In this document: positions 1 through 8,062 of the stretch, piece by piece
Layout: every line of letters starts with the position of its first letter
Numbering within the stretch: the stretch's first letter is position 1
Assembly (NCBI GenBank): GCA_964596685.1
Contig: CAZQVA010000001.1
Span: forward strand, 62,001-126,000
Reading direction: 5' to 3'
DNA length: 64,000 nt
From: CAZQVA01 sp964596685
Lineage (GTDB): Bacteria; Chlamydiota; Chlamydiia; Chlamydiales; VFKH01
Made by a program: the position numbers and the translations under genes
Notes under the pieces: generated by a model
Seen by the model: the letters and a program-made list of their open reading frames with translations, nothing else
What the model was told of the DNA's origin: nothing
Databases searched by the model: none

Positions 1-50
1 ATGCGCGTGCCTTTCTTAAGAGATGCGCGCGCTGTACGATCAGATCTCGC

Positions 51-623
51 TTATTTATTGACGCGTCCAACATATTCATTCGTGCGTGTATCAAATCGCA
101 CAATTTCCTTTTCATCAATAAAGATTGGGACTTGGACCTTTGCTCCAGTACTTAAAACAGCAGCTTTCATTACGCGACCTGTTGTGTCACCACGAATACC
201 TGGGGCAGTTTCAGCCACTTCTAACTCCATAAAAGTGGGTGGCTCCAAAGTAATCGGTTGCCCATTGTAAAAAATCACTGTGTAGAGTTCATCCTCTTTC
301 AACCACTGCTTATTGTCTCCAATGGCTTCATTGGCAACTGTAACCTGTTCGAAAGTAGATTCATCCATAAGGACAGCACCATCAGCTTCAACATAGAGCA
401 AACGCATACTTAACTCTTGTACATCAGACAAGTCAACTTTTTCACCGGATTTAAAAGTTCTCTCAATAACACGCTGTGTCATAAGATGCTTTAAACGTAC
501 TCGGTTAAATGGTTGTCCCTTACCTGGTTTGCAAAATTCATTTGTAACAATTGTGTAAGGCTGTCCATCAACCTCTATCTTTGCACCAATCTTAAATTCG
601 TTTGTGCTGATTTGCTGAGCCAT
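51..623 (-). CDS. efp: Elongation factor P
   Basis: EF-P binds between the P and E sites of the ribosome and relieves stalling at proline runs. The 190-residue protein has the family length. It carries the conserved PGKGQ loop near residues 33-37, where Lys35 corresponds to the lysine that is modified in many bacteria, and ends in the usual OB-domain sequence. The ATG at 623 is preferred over the upstream ATG at 644 because AAAGGA lies 6 nt before it and homologues start near MAQQ. The 50 bases beyond the stop contain AAGAAAGG on the minus strand about 7 nt before the window edge, so another gene may start just outside. The proline-rich gene at the far end of the window would be a natural client. 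No EF-P modification enzyme is visible here. Confidence 0.95.
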   Translation of the reverse strand: MAQQISTNEFKIGAKIEVDGQPYTIVTNEFCKPGKGQPFNRVRLKHLMTQRVIERTFKSGEKVDLSDVQELSMRLLYVEADGAVLMDESTFEQVTVANEAIGDNKQWLKEDELYTVIFYNGQPITLEPPTFMELEVAETAPGIRGDTTGRVMKAAVLSTGAKVQVPIFIDEKEIVRFDTRTNEYVGRVNK

Positions 624-662
624 TGAAATTCCTTTGCAGTTCATGAGCCTAGTTACTCGACA

Positions 663-687
663 TTAGATTTTGTCTAAAGTCCAGTAG
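663..687. repeat. Solo copy of the TCTAAAGTCCAG repeat end
   Basis: This stretch contains TAGATTTTGTCTAAAGTCCA, which matches the termini of the fold-back element at 34846-35017. A shorter form (ATCTAAAGTCCAG) lies at 17498-17510. It sits between the divergent efp and outer-membrane protein genes. Just downstream are a small hairpin (707-733, arms TATCTTTTG/CAAAAGATA) and a half copy of the TAGACTTCTTTC palindrome (737-750). It is probably a remnant repeat end; a regulatory role cannot be excluded. Confidence 0.6.
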
Positions 688-851
688 TTAGATTTATTTC
701 AAACTTATCTTTTGTTTTTTCCATCAAAAGATAATGTCGAAAGAAGTCTATTAGAGATGCCGGCTAGATTCTAACTGAAATTGATGAAAAAAAGCTCGCA
801 ATTTTCTCTTCATTTAGCTAGTGTCGAAGCACAAATTTACAAGGTTTGGTT

Positions 852-1742
852 ATGAAATATGTTACTCGCCTAATACCAGGTCTGGCACTTGGTCTAGCAC
901 TATCCGGCTCACTACTGTCAACTACTCCCCTTTCTGCAATCGCACCACGCAACCTCGCTGAAATATTTGCCGGCGTACGCCAAGATAAAATCGTGCTCAA
1001 TTTAAGCGCCCTTAACGATGCAAGTGAACCCGTCACAGCCTCTTACACCAACAACAAGTTGCGCATGTGGGAAGGGGGAGTGCGTTTGACATGGGCACCT
1101 GATTGCCAATGGTGGATCCGCGCTACCGCTGACTATGCAAAAATTACTAGCGGCAATGCGATTTTTAATGAATTGCCTACCCTCGATACAGGACTAACAG
1201 TTACAGGTAAAGAAACTGGTCAAGCATATGATGGAAGTATCGGCTTTGGCTACCTCTTTGAATTGACCTGCAATTTTGGTGTTTCACCTTCTTTTTCTTG
1301 GGTTGGACACCGTCAACAAATTTATACCAATGATACTTTTATCGGCAGTACACCTACAGGCTACCGAAAAGTTACTGCGATGTGGGGAGGGCCATCTTTA
1401 GGCTTAGATCTAATCTATGAGTGCAATTGTTGGTATTTCGAAGCTGGTTACGCAGCGCAATTAAATTATTGCCGTCAACGCATTAATGCACCTAGTTCTA
1501 GTATTACTGATATCAGCGCACATACAAAATACAACTATGGAAGTCTTGTTCATCTAAGAGCGCAATGGCAGATGACCAGATGCCTGACTCTTGCCCTTCA
1601 GGCCGATTATGAATTTGTTTCAGGTTCAAATAGTGGCACAGTATGGCCTGATGCTGTGACTGATGTCTATAGCAACGCCGCTGTGACTAAAACTGAGTGG
1701 CAATCTGGAACGCTATCCTTATCATTAGGATATTTGTTCTAG
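852..1742 (+). CDS. MOMP-like outer-membrane beta-barrel protein
   Basis: The 296-residue protein has a signal peptide (hydrophobic residues 8-28, likely cleaved after an Ala-rich site). It then shows alternating beta strands rich in aromatic residues and ends in LSLGYLF, the C-terminal phenylalanine signature of BAM-assembled barrels. Several cysteines (CQWW, LTCNFG, CNCWYF, TRCLT) fit the disulfide-cross-linked envelope of chlamydiae. It resembles the MOMP-like or Legionella-OMP-like porins of environmental chlamydiae, but this assignment rests on pattern, not alignment. The ATG at 852 is chosen over an in-frame TTG at 846 because AAGG lies 7 nt upstream. It precedes sctS by about 90 bp and may be a separate transcription unit. 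Confidence 0.7.
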   Translation: MKYVTRLIPGLALGLALSGSLLSTTPLSAIAPRNLAEIFAGVRQDKIVLNLSALNDASEPVTASYTNNKLRMWEGGVRLTWAPDCQWWIRATADYAKITSGNAIFNELPTLDTGLTVTGKETGQAYDGSIGFGYLFELTCNFGVSPSFSWVGHRQQIYTNDTFIGSTPTGYRKVTAMWGGPSLGLDLIYECNCWYFEAGYAAQLNYCRQRINAPSSSITDISAHTKYNYGSLVHLRAQWQMTRCLTLALQADYEFVSGSNSGTVWPDAVTDVYSNAAVTKTEWQSGTLSLSLGYLF

Positions 1743-1835
1743 AAAAATTTAGACATTTACATCAGAATGAGAGTTGAACTCACGTTTGAATAGACTTCCC
1801 GCAAAAGAAGTTTTATGTAAGGTACCAGGTCGCTT

Positions 1836-2105
1836 ATGCGCAGTCAAATCTTTCAACTCTCTTATCAGGCCCTCCTGATCATCCTATTACTTTCAGGCCC
1901 CCCTGTGCTCATCAGTATGTTGATGGGATTGCTGGTAGCTGTCTTTCAAGCCGCAACACAAATTCAAGAACAGACCGTTTCATTTGTTGTCAAACTAGTC
2001 ACAGTGATCTTTACCTTATTTCTCATGGGCGGGTGGCTCGGCCAGGTGATCATCCAGTATGCTTCCAACATTTTCACTAATTTTTACATCTGGCAGCGAC
2101 AATGA
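1836..2105 (+). CDS. sctS: Type III secretion export apparatus protein SctS
   Basis: This 89-residue protein has two hydrophobic helices separated by a short polar segment (FQAATQIQEQT), the hallmark of the FliQ/YscS/SctS family. SctS forms part of the inner-membrane export gate with SctR and SctT. The length is typical. It is followed after about 40 bp by sctT. In Chlamydia, sctR lies directly upstream of sctS; here the upstream gene encodes an outer-membrane barrel instead, so sctR must be elsewhere. AGACTTCTTTCGAAA, half of a dispersed palindrome, lies just after the stop (2105-2119). Confidence 0.93.
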   Translation: MRSQIFQLSYQALLIILLLSGPPVLISMLMGLLVAVFQAATQIQEQTVSFVVKLVTVIFTLFLMGGWLGQVIIQYASNIFTNFYIWQRQ

Positions 2106-2148
2106 GACTTCTTTCGAAATTATCTTGCACGCCGATTGAATAGGACGA

Positions 2149-2958
2149 ATGGACCCATTTATAGCATTTTTTGGAGCAAACCCTGAAAAGCTCTTTACTG
2201 TTTTCTTACTGGGACTCGCTCGCTTATTACCGATTATCGCTCTAACACCCTTTTTAGGGGCACAGGTGCTACCTACTCCTGCAAAAATTGGACTTGGTAT
2301 TGCTTTAAGCTGTCTTCTGTTTCCCCTCTTCTTTCATCAAACTGAAACTGCTGTACTAGGCTGGAACACTCTTTTTCTTCTTTGTTTCCTTAAGGAATTA
2401 CTTGTCGGAGCGATTATTGGTTTTTTAGCTGCAGTCCCCTTTTATATCTGTCAAATGGCAGGCATCGTGATCGACAACCAGCGTGGATCTGCGAATATGA
2501 CGGGGCAGGATATGATCACAAGCTCTCAATCCTCCATGATAGGGATTCTTCTTAACTTTCTCGCCATTGTGATCTTTTTTCATATGGATGGCCCCTTTGT
2601 CTTTTTAGATGCTGTCACCAAATCCTACCATCTCCTTCCTATTGATCAGATGATTCCTTCCGCTTTTTTTCGCGATCCCGGATTCTGGGGCACCATCATT
2701 GGCCTGCTGCATCACATTGCAGCGATCTCCACACAACTAGCCGCCCCTGTTTTATTAACGATCTTGATGACAAACACCTTTCTTGGTATTGTCAACCGCC
2801 TGGCCCCTCAAGTACAAATTTCCTTTCTAGGACAAGGTCTTTCTGCATTTTTTGCCGATTTCATCCTGCTTTTAGCCTGGTTTTTTATACTGCCTCAAAT
2901 CGGCAAAATCTGTATGACGTGGATGATTGAACTGACCAACTTAGTGGACCATATCTAA
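2149..2958 (+). CDS. sctT: Type III secretion export apparatus protein SctT
   Basis: The 269-residue polytopic membrane protein matches the FliR/YscT/SctT family. It has about six hydrophobic helices and the conserved central segment IDNQRGSANMTGQD near residues 105-119. It caps the SctR-SctS export gate through which type III substrates cross the inner membrane. AGGA lies 4 nt before the ATG. Its stop overlaps the start of the next gene by one base (TAATG), so the membrane polymerase-like gene downstream is probably translationally coupled to it. That is an unusual partner for a secretion gene. Confidence 0.93.
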   Translation: MDPFIAFFGANPEKLFTVFLLGLARLLPIIALTPFLGAQVLPTPAKIGLGIALSCLLFPLFFHQTETAVLGWNTLFLLCFLKELLVGAIIGFLAAVPFYICQMAGIVIDNQRGSANMTGQDMITSSQSSMIGILLNFLAIVIFFHMDGPFVFLDAVTKSYHLLPIDQMIPSAFFRDPGFWGTIIGLLHHIAAISTQLAAPVLLTILMTNTFLGIVNRLAPQVQISFLGQGLSAFFADFILLLAWFFILPQIGKICMTWMIELTNLVDHI

Positions 2959-4295
2959 TGGAAAGAACTCTCCTGTTAAAGCCAAATGAAACGGTTGTTC
3001 ACTCTATCCTCTATTCATTTTGCCTCTTCATCGTGACCATTGTCCTCCTGACCTCCTCGTTTGATAGCATCGGCGGTATTAGTTCTGGAGTTGGCAACAT
3101 TCGCATCAGTTTATTATTGATCCCCATTCTCGGGCTACTCATGCTCTTTATGGTCTTTCAACAGCCATTGATTATCCCCAAAGCCTTTGGAAGAATTTGT
3201 CTATGGACCCTGATGAATGCAGTATTTCTCTCTAATATCGATTTTCATCCAAGAGCCATCTCTTTTGTCCTGTGGCTCTCTCTTTATGTATTAGGTATCT
3301 TTCTCTTCACTAACTTATTCAACACGAAAGAAAAACTGATCCAAATTTGCCGCATCCACTACTGTTGCTTTGTAACGCTCGCGGCATGGGGGCTCTTTAC
3401 ACTACTTGCTGCATTGATGGGATTATTTTTACCCGGTGTCGCCCCTATTGGAGGCATGTATCGCTTTTGTGCCTTCTGCTATGAGCCCTCTTTTTACTCT
3501 GTCTATTTAGTGACGGGGTGGACCATGGGGCTTTTTTTTGTTTCACGCCCTCAATATGCGCTTTTTACCCCCTCCTTTACCCGTATTTCTTTTACCCTGA
3601 TCTCGCTCGCTATGATCTTATGTCATGCGCGCTCAGGCTATGTGATGATGCTTTTAATCCTCTGCACCCTACCGTTGCTCTTACCGAAAACGGAATTTTT
3701 TGTCGCCACGAGAAAACTCATTAAAAAATGGCTAAAAATCTTTCTCACATTTCTTATCGGCATGGTCCTCATATTTTCCTCTGGAACCGTATTCCAAGGC
3801 ATAGGAGTAGCAGGCGCATCGGCAAGCTCTGTCGACCAAAGATGGTTGGATATGACCATCTTATGGGATATGCTCAGTGAAAACCCACTATCCGGGTATA
3901 GTTTGGGCGGTATTTCCCTAGAACTTACAAGACGCCAACACAAAGACATGAATGACCCACAAGTGGTCCGCCACCATCAAGGAGTCAATGTCACCTTAGA
4001 GATTATTTGCGCGACCGGCATTATCGGAACCTTGGTGTTCTTTTGGTATTTGTTTCATTTCTTGCCGCGCAGAAAAGATCTGGAATCCGAGGAAATTACC
4101 CACTTTTTACTCTTTGCCAATAGCGCCGCCTTAATTGCGCAATTCGCTCAACTACAAGTTAGCCAAAATATCTTGAGAAACTATTTCTGGTGGCAATTAG
4201 CTATTGTCTCTGCGCTTTTTACTTATTGTGCACGGCACACTCTCGTGCAGCAGCCACAAATTACAAAAAATGCCCGCCAAAGCAGATACCTCTGA
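2958..4295 (+). CDS. O-antigen ligase/polymerase-like membrane protein (Wzy/WaaL type)
   Basis: The 445-residue integral membrane protein has ten or more predicted helices. A large periplasmic loop at about residues 275-345 includes ENPLSGYSLGG and RHHQGVNVTLEI. This pattern (helices, loop with N-P-x-x-G-Y-G-like motif and His) is that of the Wzy_C/O-antigen ligase family, which polymerises repeat units or joins a glycan to lipid A core. Family membership does not say which of the two it does. The next two genes encode polysaccharide export proteins, which favours a polymerase for an exported glycan. It overlaps sctT by one base. A 105-bp gap separates it from the OPX gene. Confidence 0.75.
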   Translation: MERTLLLKPNETVVHSILYSFCLFIVTIVLLTSSFDSIGGISSGVGNIRISLLLIPILGLLMLFMVFQQPLIIPKAFGRICLWTLMNAVFLSNIDFHPRAISFVLWLSLYVLGIFLFTNLFNTKEKLIQICRIHYCCFVTLAAWGLFTLLAALMGLFLPGVAPIGGMYRFCAFCYEPSFYSVYLVTGWTMGLFFVSRPQYALFTPSFTRISFTLISLAMILCHARSGYVMMLLILCTLPLLLPKTEFFVATRKLIKKWLKIFLTFLIGMVLIFSSGTVFQGIGVAGASASSVDQRWLDMTILWDMLSENPLSGYSLGGISLELTRRQHKDMNDPQVVRHHQGVNVTLEIICATGIIGTLVFFWYLFHFLPRRKDLESEEITHFLLFANSAALIAQFAQLQVSQNILRNYFWWQLAIVSALFTYCARHTLVQQPQITKNARQSRYL

Positions 4296-4400
4296 AGCAG
4301 CGATAAAAGCCAAAATCACGTTTAAATGGCTTGCTTTAATACGCATGGGTTGTTATTTTCGCTAACGTACCGTCGATAATCAGCTCTAATTTGAGTCACT

Positions 4401-5477
4401 ATGCAAGTTTTTCTGCGCTCTATTATTCTTCTTACTTTCCTGTCTTTTCTCCTTTCAGGATGTACGACCAACTTACCCTGCGGTGTCTGCACCTATGGAT
4501 TAGATGAGTTTGTCCTCGACTCTCATCGCTTACGCGAAAATCACTATGAACCTTTCACACAAACATGCCACCCCCACTGCATGTCATTAGAAGAGATTGA
4601 AAGACGCCAAGACTGCATTTTAGAAGAGGACTCCCTCAAGATTTCCCTCTATTATAAAAAACGACCAGACATTAGCACCGCCATAGACACTTTTTCAGCA
4701 GCTGGCTTATACGAGGTCCAAGATGGCCTGGTTCACCTACCTGAACTGGCCCCTGTAGAAGTCGCCGGATTAACGATCGAGGAAGCTAGACAAAAGATCG
4801 AAACAGCTTACCGCACTAATTACAACACTGATGAATTGGAAGTATTCGCTACTTTAGAATTAGGGCATCGCCACCATGTCTATATTATCACGCGCTCTTC
4901 AATCATCTGCACCCCTGCGAAATGCGATATGCACCTTTTGGATATCTTATGTTTTGCAAAGATCAATTTTCTCGAGTATAACCTGCAAACTTCCTATGTG
5001 CTGCGCAATCATGCGATTCTTCCCGTTAACATTTATTCCCTCCTCTACCATGCAGATCTCTCTCAAAACATCCCCATGATGCCAGGCGACAAGGTGTTTA
5101 TTGGGCTTACTTGCTTAGAGGATTCCGTTATTACTGTGCTCGGTGAAATCCGCTCTCCTGCAAACGTCCAGACAGCGGGCAAGCCTCTCTCTCTGCGCCA
5201 GGTACTCGGCTCAGTAGGAGGGATCCCCTTTACCGGAGACATGCGCTACATCCAGGTGATTCGCGGAGGGCTGCGTTGTCCAAAAATTTACGTCATTAAC
5301 TGGAGAGAAACACTTCCTCTTTCTAACCAAAGTCTCTTATTATTCCCAGGCGATATGGTTTACGTTTCTGCAAAACCGATCACAGAGTGGAACCGCTTTA
5401 TTGACCAACTCCTTCCCTGCTTTGGCAATGTTATTTATGCTGCCCAAGGGGTCAATACCCTACAAGGATGCTTTTAA
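4401..5477 (+). CDS. Polysaccharide export outer-membrane lipoprotein (Wza/OPX family)
   Basis: A type II signal peptide with lipobox LLSGC places the lipidated cysteine at residue 21. A polysaccharide-export (PES) domain follows at about residues 80-150 (LPELAPVEVAGLTIEEARQ). An SLBB-type domain lies at about 245-300 (VLGEIRSPANVQTAGKPLSL), and MPGDKVFIG and FPGDMVYVS flank it. OPX proteins form the outer-membrane exit channel for capsule or exopolysaccharide. The N-terminal segment of about 55 residues before the PES domain contains at least eight cysteines, unusual for OPX proteins but in keeping with disulfide-rich chlamydial envelopes. The gene abuts the Wzc-like gene. Confidence 0.85.
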   Translation: MQVFLRSIILLTFLSFLLSGCTTNLPCGVCTYGLDEFVLDSHRLRENHYEPFTQTCHPHCMSLEEIERRQDCILEEDSLKISLYYKKRPDISTAIDTFSAAGLYEVQDGLVHLPELAPVEVAGLTIEEARQKIETAYRTNYNTDELEVFATLELGHRHHVYIITRSSIICTPAKCDMHLLDILCFAKINFLEYNLQTSYVLRNHAILPVNIYSLLYHADLSQNIPMMPGDKVFIGLTCLEDSVITVLGEIRSPANVQTAGKPLSLRQVLGSVGGIPFTGDMRYIQVIRGGLRCPKIYVINWRETLPLSNQSLLLFPGDMVYVSAKPITEWNRFIDQLLPCFGNVIYAAQGVNTLQGCF

Positions 5478-5479
5478 CT

Positions 5480-8062
5480 ATGCGTAACGCCTTTATTTTA
5501 CAGGATATCACCTCCCTCTTAGCTCAAAATTGGCGCAAAATATGTTTATGTGGCTTTTTAGGAGCTCTTTATTCTACGGCACAGTGGGAGCATCATACTC
5601 TAACATATACGGCTAAAGGTGGGTTTTTTACCACGGCATCAAGTAATTCCAGTACAAATGCCAACATCATCAAAGTACCTGTGCTCATGCCCTCTGACCC
5701 TCCTGTCATGCTTTCACGCTCCGTTTTAACGCGCGTAATTCGCGAGCTTGGCTTGCAGGCGCATATTTCTATCCCCCTCTCGGGAAAAGAGAAATGGAGT
5801 TACTTGTGGAGTGTTGAAAAACTACATAGTCGCGGAGGAAATTTTTTTAATAGCGATCAACAAATTATTCCTCCAAATACCTTCAAAACCCCTCCCTCTT
5901 CTCCTATCTCTGTCAGTCACATCAGTTATTTAGCTCCCTATGCCACGACATTTGAGGTTCATTTCCTCGACAATGAAAAATTTGAAGTATTCGATCAGAA
6001 AAAAAACGCGAAAGGGGTTTTTTCTGTCGATGAACGCCTTCTCATCGATGATGTTGCCTTTATCATTTCGCTTAAAGACCCTTTCTTACTAGGGGCGATG
6101 CAAGAAAAGACCTTTACCATACAATTTACCCCTGAAGATACTGTCTTTGAATCCTTGCGCAAAAATATCACCATCACTACCTCTCCTCTATCTCCTTTAG
6201 TGCTCGAAATCACTTATACATGCGATGATAAACACTTGGTTGCAAGTATTATCAACTATCTCATGAGTGAATATAGCACCTATCAGCAGCAAGAAAAAGA
6301 GTCGATCATTCACGACCAATTGCTCTACTTAAGCAAACGTCAAGATACGGCACAAAAAGAGTTTTCTCAAGCAATGATTCAACGCTGGGAGCCGACAAAG
6401 GAGCGTTTAAAAAATGCTCAGTTCATGCATCCAGAGCACGAAATTCAATTTTTCCATTCATATTATACACAGCAGCAGCAGCGAAAAATGCTTATCGAGT
6501 GGGAGTTTGACAATATCAAGACATTGCCTACAGAGGTGTTCTTTGCGAAAAACATTGCCAGTCGCACACCAAATGGCCAAAAATTAATCTCAGAACATCA
6601 TCTTCTCTGTGTCGAAAAGGATGAGCTACTCCACTTATTGGCCACCCAACAGCTGCCCATTGATGATTCAGTCGCCCAATTATTCACCTCTAATGATGTC
6701 CCCTTCAAACAGACTCTGGAAACAGCTCGCTCAACTCATCAACAGCACATTAATAAACTGCATAAAATTGAAGACTCGCTCGTTCAACTTGAAATTGTTA
6801 AATCTACTTTAGCAAACCCCTCCCCAGGTGATATCCATATTTACCTCTCATTGCTTTCCCTTGTAGATGATCCGGTCAGTACCAGCAAACTAAGTGAAAT
6901 GATTGAAATTATTGAGTTAATGGATGATCAGCGTGATAGCACAGCGAGAGACCATGCCAATGCACTGATTTCTCTTGAGCAGAAGAAAGCGTTTCTCCAT
7001 AAAAATGTGCTCTATATTGAAGAAGCGATGCTGCGCGGCAAATCGCGCTGTTACTACCAACTACAAAAATCGCGAGAAGAACTTGTCCGCTTAATCTCGC
7101 AGCAGCTTGATAGAAATCATTCCTATATGGAACAGCAAATTGGCGAATACAAGAAGCACCTGCAGGATGAGCTTGCATGGATTGACTCACAGATTCAAAC
7201 TCTTTCCGATGAGATTGCGACATTGCCTGAAGCACTTTACGGCACAGAATATTCACACATGGAAGTTGAACGCTATAAGAATTCAGTGATCACCCTTACT
7301 CGCTTAGTTGAGGAGAAAAACCTCTCGATTAACATGGAAAAAATTAAGTCCAGGCCACTGACAATCGCTGAACCACCCCTTCTCCCCGACCCTCCTCACC
7401 TACTCCTTAAGACCTTATTAGGTGCCTTATCTGGGATCTTAATATGTGCTCTGCTGATTCCCGGTGTACGCTGGGTAAAGGGCTGGCCTGTTAGTGTCAA
7501 TGCACTGAAGGGACTTGGTTTACAAGTTGTAGGATCGTTTGCGAAGGGAAAAACCATTCGAATGGCCCACCGCTCAACCCTTCTTGCAACCCTTGAATTT
7601 CTCTCACATTCTAACGAAGAGAGACAAGTCGTCGTTACGCTTGGTTCTGGTGCTTCTGAATTTATGCAGCACCTGATTTATTTACTGATCGAAAAGGATC
7701 CACGAATTGGCATGATTTCTATTCACATCGATCCTCATGCAACTGAAGGATGGAGACTTGAACGTGTAAAAACGAATATGCACTATGCAGAATTTGATCT
7801 CGTTCTTCCAGAAGAAAAGGCCCTTAGCTTGCTGCAGTCGATCACTCTTCGCGAGGAGATTAAAAAGTTAGCGCATGATATTCAGTACCTCTTTTTAACT
7901 TCCCCCCTGCCCGCAAGCTCCCCTATATCCAAACATATTAGCCTACTGGGAAATAAGACAATTGCTCTTTTCACCGTTAATGAGCACCTTAAAGATTTAG
8001 AACCCTACTCTACTGATAAAGACAACACTATTTTTGTGATGATGGAAGATGGCGAGCTTTAA
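5480..8062 (+). CDS. Wzc-like polysaccharide co-polymerase with degenerate ATPase domain
   Basis: The 860-residue protein has the layout of bacterial tyrosine-kinase-type chain-length regulators. It has an N-terminal membrane helix (about 20-37), a long periplasmic region with coiled coil (about 245-620), a second membrane helix (about 640-660) after a proline-rich PPLLPDPPHLL stretch, and a cytoplasmic domain. In that domain the expected Walker A loop is replaced by TLGSGASEF near residue 719, no lysine-threonine pair is present, and no C-terminal tyrosine cluster is seen. ATP-dependent autophosphorylation is therefore unlikely. The ATG at 5480, directly after the OPX stop and 12 nt from AAGG, is preferred; an ATG at 5468 overlaps the previous gene. 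The 3' end overlaps the convergent pbp2 gene by 35 bp. Confidence 0.75.
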   Translation: MRNAFILQDITSLLAQNWRKICLCGFLGALYSTAQWEHHTLTYTAKGGFFTTASSNSSTNANIIKVPVLMPSDPPVMLSRSVLTRVIRELGLQAHISIPLSGKEKWSYLWSVEKLHSRGGNFFNSDQQIIPPNTFKTPPSSPISVSHISYLAPYATTFEVHFLDNEKFEVFDQKKNAKGVFSVDERLLIDDVAFIISLKDPFLLGAMQEKTFTIQFTPEDTVFESLRKNITITTSPLSPLVLEITYTCDDKHLVASIINYLMSEYSTYQQQEKESIIHDQLLYLSKRQDTAQKEFSQAMIQRWEPTKERLKNAQFMHPEHEIQFFHSYYTQQQQRKMLIEWEFDNIKTLPTEVFFAKNIASRTPNGQKLISEHHLLCVEKDELLHLLATQQLPIDDSVAQLFTSNDVPFKQTLETARSTHQQHINKLHKIEDSLVQLEIVKSTLANPSPGDIHIYLSLLSLVDDPVSTSKLSEMIEIIELMDDQRDSTARDHANALISLEQKKAFLHKNVLYIEEAMLRGKSRCYYQLQKSREELVRLISQQLDRNHSYMEQQIGEYKKHLQDELAWIDSQIQTLSDEIATLPEALYGTEYSHMEVERYKNSVITLTRLVEEKNLSINMEKIKSRPLTIAEPPLLPDPPHLLLKTLLGALSGILICALLIPGVRWVKGWPVSVNALKGLGLQVVGSFAKGKTIRMAHRSTLLATLEFLSHSNEERQVVVTLGSGASEFMQHLIYLLIEKDPRIGMISIHIDPHATEGWRLERVKTNMHYAEFDLVLPEEKALSLLQSITLREEIKKLAHDIQYLFLTSPLPASSPISKHISLLGNKTIALFTVNEHLKDLEPYSTDKDNTIFVMMEDGEL

